Shown here piece by piece: positions 12,558 through 24,816 of a stretch of 64,000 nucleotides of DNA. Origin of the DNA: Medicago truncatula (lineage: Eukaryota; Streptophyta; Magnoliopsida; Fabales; Fabaceae); contig NC_053042.1 in NCBI RefSeq assembly GCF_003473485.1, positions 6,967,501 through 7,031,500 on the forward strand, in the 5' to 3' direction. The first letter of the stretch is position 1. The number at the start of each line of letters is the position of its first letter. A model generated the notes under the pieces. The model was not told the origin of the DNA. It did not search any database and saw nothing but the letters and a program-made list of their open reading frames with translations. The translations under genes and the position numbers were made by a program.

Positions 12558-14299
12558 GAGTAAATAGACAATTATCCCCTGAAATTGTAAGTTTCGTCAA
12601 TTACCCATCGAAATTAACAAAATTTCAATTACCCCTGAAATTTTACAACTTTAATCAATTTACTACTTCCGTCAAATTTTTCTGTCAGTGAACATGACGT
12701 TTTGCAAATACTCCCTAAAGTTTTGCATTTATGTGCAAAATGCCTCACGAACTTAAAAATTTATATTATTTTTTAATAGGTGGAAGAAAAATACACACCA
12801 TAAACACAAACACTAGAACATGACTGCTCTAAATTCAAGATCAATGGAAACTGGTTGAGAACCAATAAATTAATTTTCATATTTCTTTTGAATTAGAAAA
12901 GTAATTATTACCGACCTGTTTGGTTGGGGAGAGAGAGAAAGATGGACGAGAGAAACAGCCAAGAAACTGTCAACTTCTTTCGTTTGGCACACGAGAGAAA
13001 CAGGTGCGAGAGAATAAATCAGCGTGGGTCCCACACCTTTTTTCTTCGTCTCTATCCTGCGAAAAAAACAGAGAGAAAGATTCGTTAATTCATTTTTCCA
13101 TTAATACCCATGTTTCTCTGTAAATAATGGAGAGAAGCTTCTTCTCTACTCTTTGGAATTTTCCTTAGTGGCCAAAAAATTTACAGCTTAAATATTGCCT
13201 TGTATCTGTAAAAGAAGTCGATAGAAGACAGAGGTTAAAAACAAATTGGAGTTTAATAATAACAATCGTTGATAGACTTATCAAAAAAACTATATTAATT
13301 TAAAACTGAACATTTGTGTCTATAGTAAGAGAAGTTAATATTAACAAAAAAAGTGATTGTGGATGAGACGAAAGGAACAACGTGTATATATACTATGATG
13401 GTCTTTGGGTTAATTATGAATATTTATAGGTTAATTTAGTCAATTAAATTTAAAATTAAAAGTTATAATAACAATTCTGTCAAAAAAAATTACAATAACA
13501 ATATTTATCAATTCAAATTTATAATTTCTAAAATTACAAAAATAATATAATATATTACTTTCAATTAAAAAAATAATCTAATAGGTTAAACTACTAGAAA
13601 CTTGATTCAAGTTATTTAAAAAATTAAATAAATGGCTCAAAAAACATTAAATTAATTTTTATATAAGGCTTTTCACTTAGGGGTATTTTGGTACATTCCA
13701 ATATAATCAATATTTCTTTCTTCTCTATCTCTTCTATCTTTTTCTTATATCAAACAACCTATCAAATCAACTTTGTTTCTCACTTATTTATCTCTTTTCA
13801 AACTCTCTCTTATCTATTTCTCTCTTCACAATTTATCTTCTCAATCAAACGCACCCAACATGTTGGCTATAGTACTTACAATCTTATTCTAATGAAAAAC
13901 AAAAAATATCAGCACAGGAACAAATGACTTTGTCATTTGCACTCTTATATCATATAATTTCTATACATATCAATAGTGAGCAAGAGATTTCACAGAAGGA
14001 AAAAGCCAAAAGTAATGAAAAAATAATATAAATTTTTCCCACCCCATAGAGCCAACTTTTTTTGTTCTTATGGTGTGTATTTTCATTTATTCTAGTGTTC
14101 CACTTATGAGAAAATAATATAAATTTTTAAGTTCGGGAGGCATTTTGCACATAAGTGCAAAACTTTGGACGGTATTTGCAAAATGTCATATTCACTAACA
14201 GAAAAATTTGACGGAGGGGGTAAATTGATTAACGTTGTGAAATTTTAGGGGTATAATTGACGAAACTTACAATTTCAGGGGGTAATTGCCTATTTACTC
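12558..14299. mobile_element. long-TIR Mutator-like element, 1742 bp
   Basis: Arms of about 230-250 bp, starting GAGTAAATAG, lie in inverted orientation at 12558-12800 and 14080-14299. They are flanked by the direct repeat ATAAATAAAT (12548-12557 and 14300-14309), matching the 9-11 bp duplications of Mutator-like elements. The interior (12.8-14.05 kb) is AT-rich with purine- and pyrimidine-rich tracts and has no transposase. It could be captured host DNA or nested repeats; I do not recognise it. Confidence 0.85.
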
Positions 14300-14309
14300 A
14301 TAAATAAAT

Positions 14310-15200
14310 TTGTATTGAAAAATATAAATTGTTAAACTTTTACAACATTGAATACACAAGTTTCAAGAAAATATTTTTATCTTTAGTTTTTTAACTTGTG
14401 CTTTAAATATTCAAGTTAATATTTTCCATAAATAAATTGGTTATGTAATATTGATTATGTTTAAGAACATGATAAACAATAAATTTGAGTTTAAAAATCA
14501 ATTGTAAAGGCAAAAATTATGTATTCTAACTTCAAATTAGAATGAGTAAAGGGTGATAAGATCATCATGCGTTTGAAGCATAGCTCTCTTGAATTCTAAT
14601 ACCGAGTTTCAAACCATACTTGACAATTGAGACAACCATTTCATCATCAAAACAGCAAGTTTAATTAGAGCACTACCTTCCTTTATATAAGTTCATGGAG
14701 AAGAAATTTAAGTAACATTATGCATATCAAATAATTTTTTATTTTTTTTTAAAAGTATGTCCAAGTCTCAAACAGAAGACCTCAAGGTGCAAGAACAAGT
14801 TCGAAACCAAGTGATCTTTTGAGAGACAAACAATCTTTTGATATATATGAGCGAGGAGCAGGACATACAATATTTGAAAATTGAAATACACAACTAAGTT
14901 TTGTCCTAATGTGTCATTGATGAATGTCTCGATACATTATGTTCAAATCATTTGCAATGCTATCCTTTATATCTAATCCTAGCAGCAATGCAAACTCTAA
15001 TTGCCAACCTCTAACCCTACTTTTTTGGCTCCATTTTATTCTGACCGTTAGATCATTGTAATTAGAAAAATTAGCACATCAGCCGTTAGATCAAATCACA
15101 CTCTTTGAAAAATGAAACACAAAAACAAAACAGCTGTTATTATCTGATCTTTTTTCAATGTACATATTTTCTTTTTCCACGCTTTTTTCTTTTCCAAACA
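14310..15200. other. intergenic, nothing recognised
   Basis: AT-rich with short open frames only. Confidence 0.4.
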
Positions 15201-15242
15201 CTCTTTTGTGAAACTCTTTTCTGCTTACCTTCATTTCACTAC

Positions 15243-15244
<2 letters not shown>

Positions 15245-15276
<32 letters not shown>
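15245..15276 (+). repeat. CT microsatellite, about 16 units
   Basis: Pure (CT)n. It sits in a pyrimidine-rich stretch resembling a plant 5' leader, followed by GC-richer sequence (15340-15550) and a possible donor site near 15424. This may be the former 5' end of a gene whose body is missing. Confidence 0.9.
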
Positions 15277-15279
<3 letters not shown>

Positions 15280-16134
15280 AATGAAAAATTTCACTCTCTT
15301 CCATACGTCTTTTCTACTTTCACAATCGTGTTTCTCCTCTCATCCCTCGCCGTCGTCGACTTGACCGCCACCGTCCACCTCAGCCTCAACACACCGCCGT
15401 CGTTTTTCCTTTTCTTGAGACCAGGTATTTCTTTGATATTTGTTCCCGATAAATCAAATTCAAATCCCTAAAAAAGCATCACCTTTTTTCTCTTCCGCGT
15501 CGGCAAACCTGAGACGGACGGCCACGGTCCCGGCCTTATCAGCACCGGAGGTGTACTAAATAGTCAATTGAGAACGAGCAGGTATTCATTCAATCATTGT
15601 TATCAATTTAGTGGATTCGGTCTATTCCAATTTGGTTGAATTATGTGTTTCAGTGTTTGTTTACGGGTAAGTAAATTTGATTGAATTTGGGTGATTATAA
15701 GAATATAATGTGTTTTATGGGTACTGGGTAGTATATTTTGTAGTTGGTTTGATGGCAATGTTTATGGTTCAGTAATGACCATGTTTAAGTCTACTGATTA
15801 TTATTATTGGTTTTAAAGAATAGTGCAGCGAAACTCAGAGAAACTAAGTGCTAAGAAGTTGGGAATTGTGGATTTGAAACCGCGGCCCAGTGTATCAAAT
15901 GTCTCTATATTATTTGTTTAATTAGTAAATTATCAATGTTTTGAACATTAGTTGTGGTAAATGCCGTGGTTGTATCACGATCTTTAGTGTTGCAGTGAGA
16001 TGCAGTCAATGCGGTTTCAGTCGTGGCCGAATTCCTGTTTCGATAACATAAAAGGTTATCACGTCGCAGTCCAGGCTGTGGTCACGGACCTCTATTTAAA
16101 ACCTTATATATTGTAGTAAAAAAATTAAAAATTA

Positions 16135-16413
16135 CTCCCTCCGTCCCAAATTGTATGACGTTTTGGGCATTTCACACATATTAAGAAATGTAATTAATAT
16201 TGTGTGGGAAAGAGATATTATGAGTTGTTTTACAAAATTATCCTCAATAAATGATATGGGAAAGATAAATGAAGGAATTGAAAGGAGAGAGTAATAAATA
16301 GTTAAGGATATAATAGGAAAAGTAATATTAATTTTTCATTGGTATTGTAAAGCGACATATAATTTGGGACAAATATTTTTTCTAAAGTGACATACAATTT
16401 GGGACGGAGGGAG
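16135..16413. mobile_element. Stowaway MITE, 279 bp
   Basis: Near-perfect inverted ends beginning CTCCCTCCGTCCCAAATTGT, flanked by TA on both sides (16133-16134, 16414-16415). This is the classic Stowaway (Tc1/mariner-derived) structure, with no coding capacity. Confidence 0.92.
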
Positions 16414-16632
16414 TATATAATTATCTGTGGTTTGACTGATGTTGAACATCATTCTGACACTGTTCATGTTCCATCACTTTATCTAACAAGGTTAGAACAG
16501 AAAACACATTAATACATTCTCTCCTTTAACTTTTTTCAGGTGGCCATGCTCTTGGTTCTTTTTATTGAATAGCATTGAGCAACAAAATTGAAAAATAACA
16601 CTTGCAGAACATTTTCATTGTAAATTTGATCA

Positions 16633-16815
16633 ATGGGTTCTAGATTTGTGGAAGGAGAACAATCATCACTCACTGACGATTAGGATGCCTTGATTTCGAC
16701 GACTGATGTTGAGCTTCTCAAGCGAGCTTGGCGTAATGAAAAGGCAGCCCCCCCTGAGATTCTTCGTTTTGAATCTGATTTGATCAACCGCGTCAAAGGA
16801 CAGATTGAATTGATG
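16633..16815 (+). pseudogene. SLD5: broken exon of GINS subunit SLD5
   Basis: An ATG-initiated stretch ending at a GT donor. After an in-frame TAG at 16681-16683 (codon 17) it reads LISTTDVELLKRAWRNEKAA and continues through APEILRFESDLI. This is the conserved N-terminal part of SLD5/GINS4, a subunit of the GINS tetramer that joins Cdc45 and MCM at the replication fork. The following two exon-like pieces (17167-17243 and from 17762) are not recognisable as SLD5, and the remaining roughly 160 residues of the protein are absent. With a stop near its start and no continuation, it looks like a captured or duplicated fragment, not the working gene. The Helitron end at 18971 offers a carrier. Confidence 0.75.
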
Positions 16816-17166
16816 GTAACGTTTCAAAAACTGATTACCTTTTACTTTTTGTGATTTCTTATGATAGCTTGCCAACTGAAACGAATTTCAGTTTTGAACA
16901 ATTCTAAACTCAATTATATCATTTTCTGAAAAAGGATTCTTCATAAAATCTTTAGGCATGAACCAAAAATGTATGACACATTTGGATCTTAAAGCAACCT
17001 ATAACCCAAAAGGTTTATTTAGCATGATATTTTATGTTGAGAATGTGTCTTTGCAGATGGTGTTATGTATCTCATTTTCAAATTGCTATATAGTGTTGGT
17101 AGTTAATGTGTTTTTAGATCGTATTTGAATTAAGAATACTTAAGTTTATATGTTCGGACATGATAG

Positions 17167-17243
17167 GTTGAGGACCACTTCAACAAATTTGGAATGGACA
17201 TTTGCAGAGATCTCGAAGGTGAAGATGAAATAAGAATTTTCAG
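17167..17243 (+). pseudogene. unidentified exon-like fragment
   Basis: An open stretch bounded by AG and GT (25 codons plus two bases) encoding an acidic peptide containing HFNKFGMDICRDLEGEDEI. It may be spliced to 17762, where the frame closes after about 13 codons. I do not recognise the family. It follows the SLD5 fragment on the same strand but does not belong to SLD5. Confidence 0.35.
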
Positions 17244-18840
17244 GTATGAATTGGAAGTAGAGAAAATATTGTGAATGAAATGAACTACTTGAATTGTGTA
17301 CAATCAAAGAAACTTAAAGATTACTACTCTTCCTTTGATACATCTAGAAATTTTATCTACTATGTAAAAGTAAATTTGTTTATAAGGAGTTTTTTGAATT
17401 CATGTGTAACCACTCCCTTTTGAGTTCTAACCCCTCCAATTATATAATTTAAATAACATCATTACCTTTGATTGCTGTCAAAAAACATGAGAATCATTTA
17501 AGATTTCAATAGAGTAAAATATATGTAATTATGAAATTATTGAAGATCAATATTAGTAAGTTTTGACCACTGTTGGAAACTCTGACACATGCTTATTCCA
17601 TGATCATTGATTGTTGTCAATCCACCAATTCCTTTTATTCTTTGCCTTGAATAGATTTTGTAGCATCCACACAACTATTCCTTTAATTAGCAAAATTTAT
17701 TATGGATATTAGAATGAATATTAAGTAACTTATAAACCTTTGATTTTTTGTTTCAATGCAGACATTGGCAGGACCATTGTCGCTGCTTGCCGAAAGTGCA
17801 ATAATCCTAAGGTTCACCTTGATAGTCTTAGCTTCCACTTTCAATAGTTATGATATCCAATTCTCCTCCCGTTGCTTTTTTTGTGAGAGGTGCCTTATGA
17901 CTATGCAACTGATGCTTCTTTGTAGCAGCAGGGACCTTTGTTGGTTTAGTTTGACGAGTTTATGTGTTTTGATGAATTTTTTAGTGGTTTTGCTGTTATA
18001 TCTCTTTTGTTTGCCACATTGTAATGGTCTAATTTGGTTATGTTACAAACTTCTTGGTGTTGAACACTTCTGTAATCTTTAATTTTGTACTATCAATCTT
18101 ATTTCAAAATTCTGTTACTATGACAATGGTGGTTTGAACTAAATCATTGGAGTATGGTGGATCTGATATGATAACTATGATAGTGTATGTGACAATGGTT
18201 TTTTTCTTGGTGTCATTACATTGTACTGCCTATTAGTGTAGTTATGTTTGTAGTAGGTTTGGTCTTCTGTTATGATGGGCGTAAAGACAACCACTGTTTA
18301 AGGTGTAGCAGTGTAAACCGAAGCATAAGATATCAAGATTCTTGATGGAACTTTGTTTAGTGTTTGTCCATCTTGATAGCACATTATTTTGTGGGCCCAC
18401 TACAATTCTTCACTGTAAATTGGTAGTGTCTTGCTGAATAATAATGGTGAAGTTTGTGATAAATTATCACTATCTTATTGATTTCATATGCGGCACAAAA
18501 CAAGATTAAATACAAAATAGTAAAGTGTTATAAGGTAAATGACATTTAAAATAAACTAATAATCCACTCTTTAATCCCTGTTACATAAGATTGGGTATGT
18601 AGGTACCTGAATGCATTTCCGACCTATATACGTGGATCGAAATACACTCTCATTTACTAGGAAGGAAAGTTAACGAGAATGAAAATGGAAATCTAAATTG
18701 AAATTGATATGTTATCTTAACCGATGAAAATGGTAATTGCAATGATACTACTACCAATGTCGTATACAAAGAAATTTTCCATAATGTATGAACATTGACA
18801 ATGATGTTAAAAAGATAATATTAAGGTCATCTTAGTCAAA
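17244..18840. other. gene-poor stretch, possible Helitron interior
   Basis: One 108-codon open frame (17756-18082) is rich in Leu, Cys and Phe and has no similarity I recognise. The rest is AT-rich. It may be passenger DNA of the Helitron that ends at 18971. Confidence 0.35.
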
Positions 18841-18940
18841 AAAATTATGTGTATTATAGCGCACGGGTTGTCGCATAAGTTGTATTAATTACGTTTGACA
18901 TATTAGAATGAAGTTCAACTAATATTTTTAGCTATATATG

Positions 18941-18971
18941 ACCCGTGCTGCTGCACGGGTAGACGATCTAG
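18941..18971 (+). mobile_element. Helitron 3' terminus
   Basis: An 8-bp perfect hairpin (ACCCGTGC, loop TGCT, GCACGGGT) is followed 7 bases later by CTAG at 18968-18971 and then T. Helitrons end in CTRR preceded by a short GC-rich hairpin and insert between A and T. The 5' TC end was not located, so the element's length is unknown. The SLD5 fragment upstream may be cargo. Confidence 0.7.
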
Positions 18972-19676
18972 TTTATTTCAAGGTAAAGATGTATATATAA
19001 AAATCAGGGGTTCAAATATCAACACCAAACAAGTAGTATTAGTTTTTGGGTTAACCCAAAAGCTTAAAAAAAAAAAACGAAAAACACGTGTCAGACAAAA
19101 ATATCTGGTCATCATTATCGAGAACCTTCATTTCTTTACACCGCCTAACCAACTTAATCAATCTGGACCGTTGATACAGTTGTCACCAACTAATCTCAGC
19201 TGTTTATTTTCTCCATCACTCACTTTATATAATCCGGTGATAAACCATTTCTTACCTTCGCCTAATTTGCCGCGTGAAAAATAGCTCTATTATTACCACC
19301 TTTTCTCTCCAATTCTCACTTCTAGTTTCATCCATGGATCTTCGAGATCTCAATTTCGTTCCACCTGATCCTGAATCGAATAAGGTTAGTTAATTTTTGT
19401 TTTTTTTTTCTCTTTAGTTTCTGTGATGAGATGCATCGATTTGAATTTCGTTTAATCGATTCCGTTGTTTTGTTTGTAGGTCTCAGTGGATCTACTGATG
19501 AATCGATGATCGTTTTTCCATGTGTTGGAGATACTGATGGGAGATTTGTGTTGAATCAGAGCAATTACCACGATATTAGTTGTTAATAATTTCAGTTTAT
19601 GGTAACAATCCTTTAGATGTTGTTATATTTTGTATAACTTTCGAATTCAATCGGTGAGATCGGAAGTTTTTGGTTG

Positions 19677-19697
19677 AGAGAGAGAGAGAGAGAGAGG
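19677..19697 (+). repeat. GA microsatellite
   Basis: An uninterrupted run of AG dinucleotides just upstream of the repeated cassette. Copy 1 (near 1056) has only a few units. Confidence 0.8.
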
Positions 19698-20122
19698 AAG
19701 GTGCTATTTGTTGAATTCCTGTGAGATTTGTGAATGGATCTTTGCCATGTCAGGTGCGCTTGCTTGGCAGATCCGAAAAAGCTTAATAAAATTGCAGTTA
19801 TTTTGTTTTGAGAGGGAAGAGAGAGATAGGTTTGGGGATAGTTTTTTTCTCCGCCTCTCTATCTTTTCCCTCTGTTGTGTGTGTGTCTTGCCTCTTGCAT
19901 CTCTTTTTTTCTGTTCTGTTACTTTTCGTTACTCTACCATTATGCACGATGCGTACACTACTAATTACAAGAGTTATAATTAACTAAACCTAATTCAACA
20001 ATCAATCGGCAACATGTTGAGGTATGGCTGCAATTCAACTTTACGATACACTTCATTGTGTTTAAGATAGACATGTGCAATGTTTTCATCAGTAAGTTAT
20101 TTTATTTTATTATTTATATTTA

Positions 20123-20336
20123 CCTTTGTCCCTATTTATAAAAATGTCAAATTTTGTTGTCCATTTTATAAGACCCTCTTCAAATATTAAGTTTACAAGA
20201 TTCATCAATTCTCTCTCTTAATAATTGAAGGATAATTTTGAGAAGATTGTACATTGTTTACTAATTTAATGCAAGAACATTTTTTCATAATTCTTGTGCT
20301 TTTATCAAAAGGGTCTTATAAATATACGGACGGATG
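20123..20336. mobile_element. Stowaway-like MITE
   Basis: Left end CCTTTGTCCCTATTTATAA and inverted right end CATCCGTCCGTATATTTATAA, with flanking TA at 20121-20122 and 20337-20338. Diverged arms, no coding capacity. Confidence 0.6.
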
Positions 20337-20497
20337 TAGTTTCATATTTTTTGCTTTTTGTGAATCAATTTTGTACGGTTAAATTCAATTGACCATGTCT
20401 GGATTGTTTAAATAATAACATGTCTGCAAAGTTTTCTACTATAAAAAAATGCAGTTGGTTTTGAGGGGTAACGGGTTCAAGTTTTCTGCAAAGTTTT

Positions 20498-20671
20498 CTA
20501 CTGGTAAAGTTGTTGTCATGTGACTGGAAGGTCACGGGTTCAAGTCCTGGAAATAGCCTCTTGTGTAAAAAATAGGGTAAGGCTGCGGACAATACACCGA
20601 ATGGTGGGACCCCTTCCCGGTCCCTGCGTATGCGGGAGCTTTAGTGCACCGAGTTGCCTTTTTTTTTTTTT
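20498..20671 (+). mobile_element. Au-type SINE
   Basis: A tRNA-derived head with a B box (GGGTTCAAGTCC at about 20537), then the characteristic body with GGGTAAGGCTGCGGACAAT, GGGACCCCTTCCCGG, GCGGGAGC and TTTAGTGCACCGAGTTGCC, ending in a T tract. This is the Au SINE layout found in many angiosperms, transcribed by RNA polymerase III and moved by LINE machinery. The partial paralogue at 9.80-9.84 kb reads through without it, giving an empty site. Confidence 0.85.
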
Positions 20672-22034
20672 TATGCATGCTACGATTAGATTCAATAGAG
20701 AGTTAGATTGCTCTCAGTTAGTGTCAAATAGTGGCTATTTTGGCACTATTGCATAGCAAAATTTGAACAAATCACTTCTGTCACATAATCCGCTGTTTAA
20801 AACAAAGTGTTGTCAAATAGCCGCTATTGTGGCGTTATAGCATAGTGAAATTTGAGTATTGCACTTGCAATTGACAACTCTATCATAAGCTTTTCTTTGA
20901 TTCTGCACAGTCGAATTGGTACTGAATCATTTATCTTGCCGATGAGGCAGCTAACTTATTGGTGAATACAATAAATTAAAACGCAATGCATATATTGTTG
21001 CCTCATGACCACTTGAACTGTGATACGTATAATCTCAACTTCTCATTTGCCAATTTTATTTGATAATTTTCCAGTACATATCTACATGGTTGTAATCATG
21101 TCTGATATCCGTATTCATTCAATACTATATATAACTGTCAACATAAAATGGCTGTTGGACTGTATGGTTGACATTTTGCGTCTGTTATAAGCTGTTTGTT
21201 GGACTTGTAATTGGGTTTCCTTTGGATGTGTGGAATTTTATTGTACGATCCATTTGTATAATATGCCAAGGAGCTTACTAGCTGAAGAGTGCAGATTTTT
21301 TGTAAAAAACTCTGTCCAGTGTATCTTCAAAGCTCTTGATGTAGTTTCTACTATTGATCAACAATTTCAAGTTATGCACTCTTTTTAAGCATTGTGCGAC
21401 CTGTAATAGATCTTGTAGCGTAAAATGTGAAGACCTGATTGCTGCTAGAGGATGAAGGTTTCAGGACTGGTCTGCTCAACTTGTCCGACAGTTTTCTGAA
21501 GCAAAGAAGGTCATTCGATGCTTTTGTTGGAGGTATAGGTTTATCCCAAATGACAGTTACAGCTGGCTCATGGCATTTGATTAAGTTTATATTAATTCTT
21601 TTATTTACTCTCTTTGCAGAATTTGTTGGCGGTATATGTTCGTGTGAAATTTCAATTGGTGAGATCAGGAGTCGTGTTTGCGTGAGATGCATGTAATGTG
21701 AGTGTGAAGTATATACACAACACAAGGTATCTGTGTTAAATGGATCTTCGCCATGCCAGGCGTGCTTGCGTGGCAGGTCCTAAAAATCTGAATTGTTTTT
21801 TATTTGTTGGCTGTATATTGTTCTTGTGAATTTCAATTGGTGGGATCAGAAGTCGAGGTTGCGTGAGATACATGTAATGTGAGTGTGAAGTATATACACA
21901 ACAGCACAAGGTATCTGTGTTAAATGGATCTTTGCCATGTCAGGTGCGCTTGCATGGCAGGTCCGAAAAATCTTAATGAAGTTACAGTTATTTTGTTTTG
22001 AGAGGGGAGATAGGTTTGGGGACATTTTATTTTA

Positions 22035-22071
22035 TCCCCCCCCCCCCCCCCCCTCCCTCCCTCCCTCCCTG
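22035..22071 (+). repeat. poly-C run plus TCCC repeats
   Basis: About 18 consecutive C followed by roughly five TCCC units. The minus strand is therefore a G-tract array able in principle to form a G-quadruplex. The paralogous site near 2918 has only short, interrupted C runs. Confidence 0.9.
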
Positions 22072-24738
22072 TCGTGTGTCTTGTCTCTGTTTTTTCTTTT
22101 CTTTCTTGCTTCTCTGTTCTGTTACATTCCTTTACTCTACTATTATGAAGGATTCTTATAAACAAAACCTAATTCGACAAGCAATCGACAGCACATTGAA
22201 GTACATAATGCGATAAGAAGGTACATGGTTGTGTTGTTATGATATTATTACCAGATTTATTCTCTATCCTGAATTCATGACATTATTTGTGGTTTCTGAC
22301 TAAAATTGAAGGCCATGGCTGCAATTAAACTCTACGATACGTTTAATCGATTTACTTTAGACGGTCACCTCACGAGCAATATTTTCATCATTGAGTTATT
22401 TTATTATTTTTATATCAAATAATTTTTTTACAGTGAAAGAATACAATTATATGTTGAATTCTAGAATACATTAAGGGTATGTTTGAATTCAATCAAGTAT
22501 AGTTTTGCAAATTTTTCTACTTTAATAGTGTGTGATTGATTTTGTTGTGGTACACATTCTACAATTAGACTCTGATGAGAGGAGATACTGTCAATTCCAT
22601 ACTCTATGTTTACACTAAAATTTTAATTGAGTTTAAATGCAAACATCCTAATACAATAGCAAATGTAACTTGATATCTGGTTTTTTTTTTTTGAGAGAAA
22701 GAACTTGATATCTGGTTTATATTGTATTGTTTTTTATTCAGTGTTTTGAACCTGAATTATACCAAATGAGAAAATATTAACCAGAAAGTTTCCTTAAGCA
22801 CTATTGAGATTCTCGTGTCTGTTAATGTGTGGAATTATCAACCATTTCAAGTTATGCACTCTTTGCTTGTGCGACCTGGAACACATCTTGTAAAAGTGAA
22901 ATTTGAAGACTTGATTGCTGCTAGAGGATCAAGATTTTGTAAAGCAGGGAAGGTCATTTGATGCTTTTGTTGGAAGCCTTGGAGGTATATGTTTTTATCC
23001 CGAATGACAGTTGCAGCTGGTTCATGGCATTCGATGAAGTATATATACAGAATTTGTTGGAGGTATGTTTTTTTATTCCTTGTGAGCATGTGAGCGTATA
23101 CTACATCAACACAAGGTACTTGTTCTGTTTCTGTGTTAGTTAAGGGATCTTTGCCATGTCAGGTGCGCTTGCATGCCAGGTCTGAAATATCTTAATAAAA
23201 TTATAGTTATTTTGTTTTGAGAGGTGAGGGAGAGATAGGTTTGGAGACATTTTCTTCTATTTCTTTGCCTGGCCTCTCCCCCTCTCTGCTGTGTGTCTTG
23301 CCTCTTCTGTCTCTCCTAGCCTCTCTTTTTCTATTATGTTGCTTTCCTTTACTATTATGCGCCACACATACTAATAACAAGATTCTAATTAACAAAACAT
23401 AATCGGCAACACATTGAGGTACACAGTGCGATGACAAGGTGCATGGTTATGTTGTTAACCTGAATTTGTGGCATTACTTGTGGTGTATTGATTAAAATTG
23501 AAGGCTATGAATTGAAGGCTATTTCTGTAATTGAACTCTACGATATGTTCATTCTATTCACTTAAGACAGTCACGAGCAATATTTACATCAATATTTTAT
23601 TATTTATATCCGTTACCATTTTTTCGCGATTTTTAGAAATAAACTTGTGGTTAAATGATACATTTAGGATATATTTTGTGATTTCTAGAAATAAATTTTC
23701 ACAGTTAAATGACACATAGGATATGTTTGAAATCAATCAAATTTCTGTTTGCAACTGTAGGAGCCTGCACTTGATTTTGTAGTGTTACACATGTTACAAT
23801 TAGACTCAGATGAGCACAAGATTACCGTCGATTCGGTATTGTGTTTATAAGTGTTAAACATATTAATACCCGGTGTCTGTTAAATAGTGGTGCTATAGCA
23901 CTGTTGTATAGCGGAGTTAGATTAGACTGCTATAGTGCTATTTTCTGTGATTTGTGATTGCCAACAATGCTTGTACCTTTTCATTCCGCTCAAAGCATTA
24001 AATCTTTATAATAACAGACTTGATTTGGTATTGGATCATCCAAATTATCTGACAGTTAACTTCTTTTGTGAAGACAATAGATAAAAATGCAGATGCTAGT
24101 TGACATGAAATGTGTTTGATATCACTTGGTTGTAAATCGGATATTCCATGTTTATAATTTAGAAGCTGCGGCATATCTCAGAGTAGCAGGAATTGAGGCA
24201 TACACCCTAACTCACTACTCTTCATCACATGACAAAGTGAATTTATTTATTCATTGAGGATGAAGAAAAGGGAATGAAAGAAAGAAGAGAATGAAGATGT
24301 GTTCTATAATATAATTATTGACAGGTAGACAATTCACTCAACAAAATCAATGGAGAAGCACAATTTCTTGTTAGAAGTACCGATGAACTCCTATTTATTG
24401 TACTGAGAGACAGAGTATTTTTTAGGGGATAAAATGGAATTTCATGATTTTATTCCTCAGACAAAAAATGTTTTAATAAACTTCAGTTTATGATATAATT
24501 TTCAAAAAAGAATGATCTGTAAATTTAGGCCCGTGATTTACAATTAATTTTAATAAGATATTTTTATTGTAGGAATATTGAAAACAGAGTGATGTGTAAG
24601 GTAGCTTTCTTTTTCTTGAGAGTCTGTCAGTCGCACATGATAATTTGTTTGGATGAACAGGCCATTTTATAACATACAAATAAACCGGCTTTTTCAACTA
24701 TAATGAATTTGTTATTAGATGTGTCTGAACCCTATGAT

Positions 24739-24816
24739 GGATCCATATGCTCGTATTGGAATGAGCCCCCAAACTGCTTTGTATGGGAGATTGGTGGTTC
24801 GACTCCACCTGGATCC
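24739..24816 (+). other. tRNA-like cloverleaf relic, copy 2
   Basis: Paralogue of 7202-7278. Acceptor, D-like and T-like pairings are all retained despite several substitutions in loops. The anticodon region is again non-canonical. Confidence 0.35.

Noticed and set aside
12919-13860. Possible second element nested in the 12.6-14.3 kb Mutator-like element
   Set aside because: GTTTGGTTGGG on the left and CAAACGCACCC on the right hinted at TIRs, but the arms do not match beyond a few bases.
17756-18082. 108-codon Leu/Cys/Phe-rich frame
   Set aside because: No similarity I can see, and it begins at an AG splice-like site in a TE-rich stretch. It is probably chance.
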